The notes under the pieces: model-generated
The model's input: the letters and a program-made list of their open reading frames with translations, nothing else
Database searches by the model: none
Told to the model about the DNA's origin: nothing
From: Staphylococcus taiwanensis
GTDB taxonomy: Bacteria > Bacillota > Bacilli > Staphylococcales > Staphylococcaceae
NCBI GenBank assembly: GCA_020544305.1
Contig: CP058667.1
Span: forward strand, 1,798,001 to 1,862,000
DNA: 64,000 bases
Reading direction: 5' to 3'
Part shown: piece by piece, positions 63,941-64,000 of the stretch
How the letters are laid out: every line of letters starts with the position of its first letter
How positions within the stretch are numbered: position 1 is the stretch's first letter
Made by a program: the position numbers and the translations under genes

Positions 63941-64000
63941 ATTGTTCATTTTACATAAACTTAATATACATTTTACTTTTTATCATTTAATTTAGTGAAA

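Overview
The window is a low-GC chromosomal segment of a Staphylococcus. Gene content, gene order and protein sequences follow the Staphylococcus aureus block running from the purine operon to coaD, shown here in reverse (purEKCSQLFMNHD, thiamine-type ECF transporter, ptsHI, cydAB, rnjA, def, pdhABCD, potRABCD, mntH, typA, ftsW, pyc, ctaA/ctaB/ctaM, coaD). A flavohemoglobin gene lies beside folD. I do not recall that neighbour in S. aureus, so a coagulase-negative species is more likely, but I cannot name it from sequence alone. I see no prophage, insertion sequence, CRISPR array, rRNA or tRNA; this is core chromosome. Layout: 1-4.7 kb holds coaD-rsmD, small conserved genes (YlbF/RicF and YlbG families), a membrane-anchored GDPD-type phosphodiesterase and a CAP-domain protein. 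5.4-8.0 kb holds the heme A and cytochrome aa3 maturation genes ctaM-ctaB and divergent ctaA. 8.2-13.2 kb holds pyruvate carboxylase and FtsW. 13.5-19.6 kb holds YlaN, YlaI, typA, YlaF, an inositol-monophosphatase-like enzyme and YktB. 19.7-27.9 kb holds the manganese importer mntH with an operator-like palindrome, two membrane proteins (one AuxB-like) and the potRABCD polyamine uptake operon. 28-33.1 kb is the pyruvate dehydrogenase operon. 33.3-43.8 kb holds a YkyA-like lipoprotein, def, rpoY-rnjA, a KtrC-type potassium gating subunit, cydAB, a CPPC redoxin and ptsHI. 43.8-50.3 kb holds an RlmI-type methyltransferase, an AuxA-like protein, a 35-residue stress-type peptide and a TPP-riboswitch-controlled ykoEDC transporter. 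50.3-63.9 kb holds the eleven-gene purine operon with a PurR-type box, then folD and hmp. How the genes work together: central carbon flow (ptsHI, pdh, pyc), respiration (heme A, cytochrome bd, flavohemoglobin), one-carbon and purine synthesis (folD supplies 10-formyl-THF to PurN and PurH), and envelope and division functions (FtsW, AuxA-like, AuxB-like, CAP, YkyA). Many operons are translationally coupled by ATGA or TAATG overlaps. Non-coding signals are the richest part to inspect: a recurring intergenic multi-hairpin element whose stems covary between copies and which lies downstream of genes, a sigma-B-type promoter in front of a tiny peptide gene, a terminator-like hairpin directly before the potR ribosome binding site, and Mn-, purine- and redox-type operator candidates. 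Several start codons were moved to the ATG, GTG or TTG that has a proper ribosome binding site.
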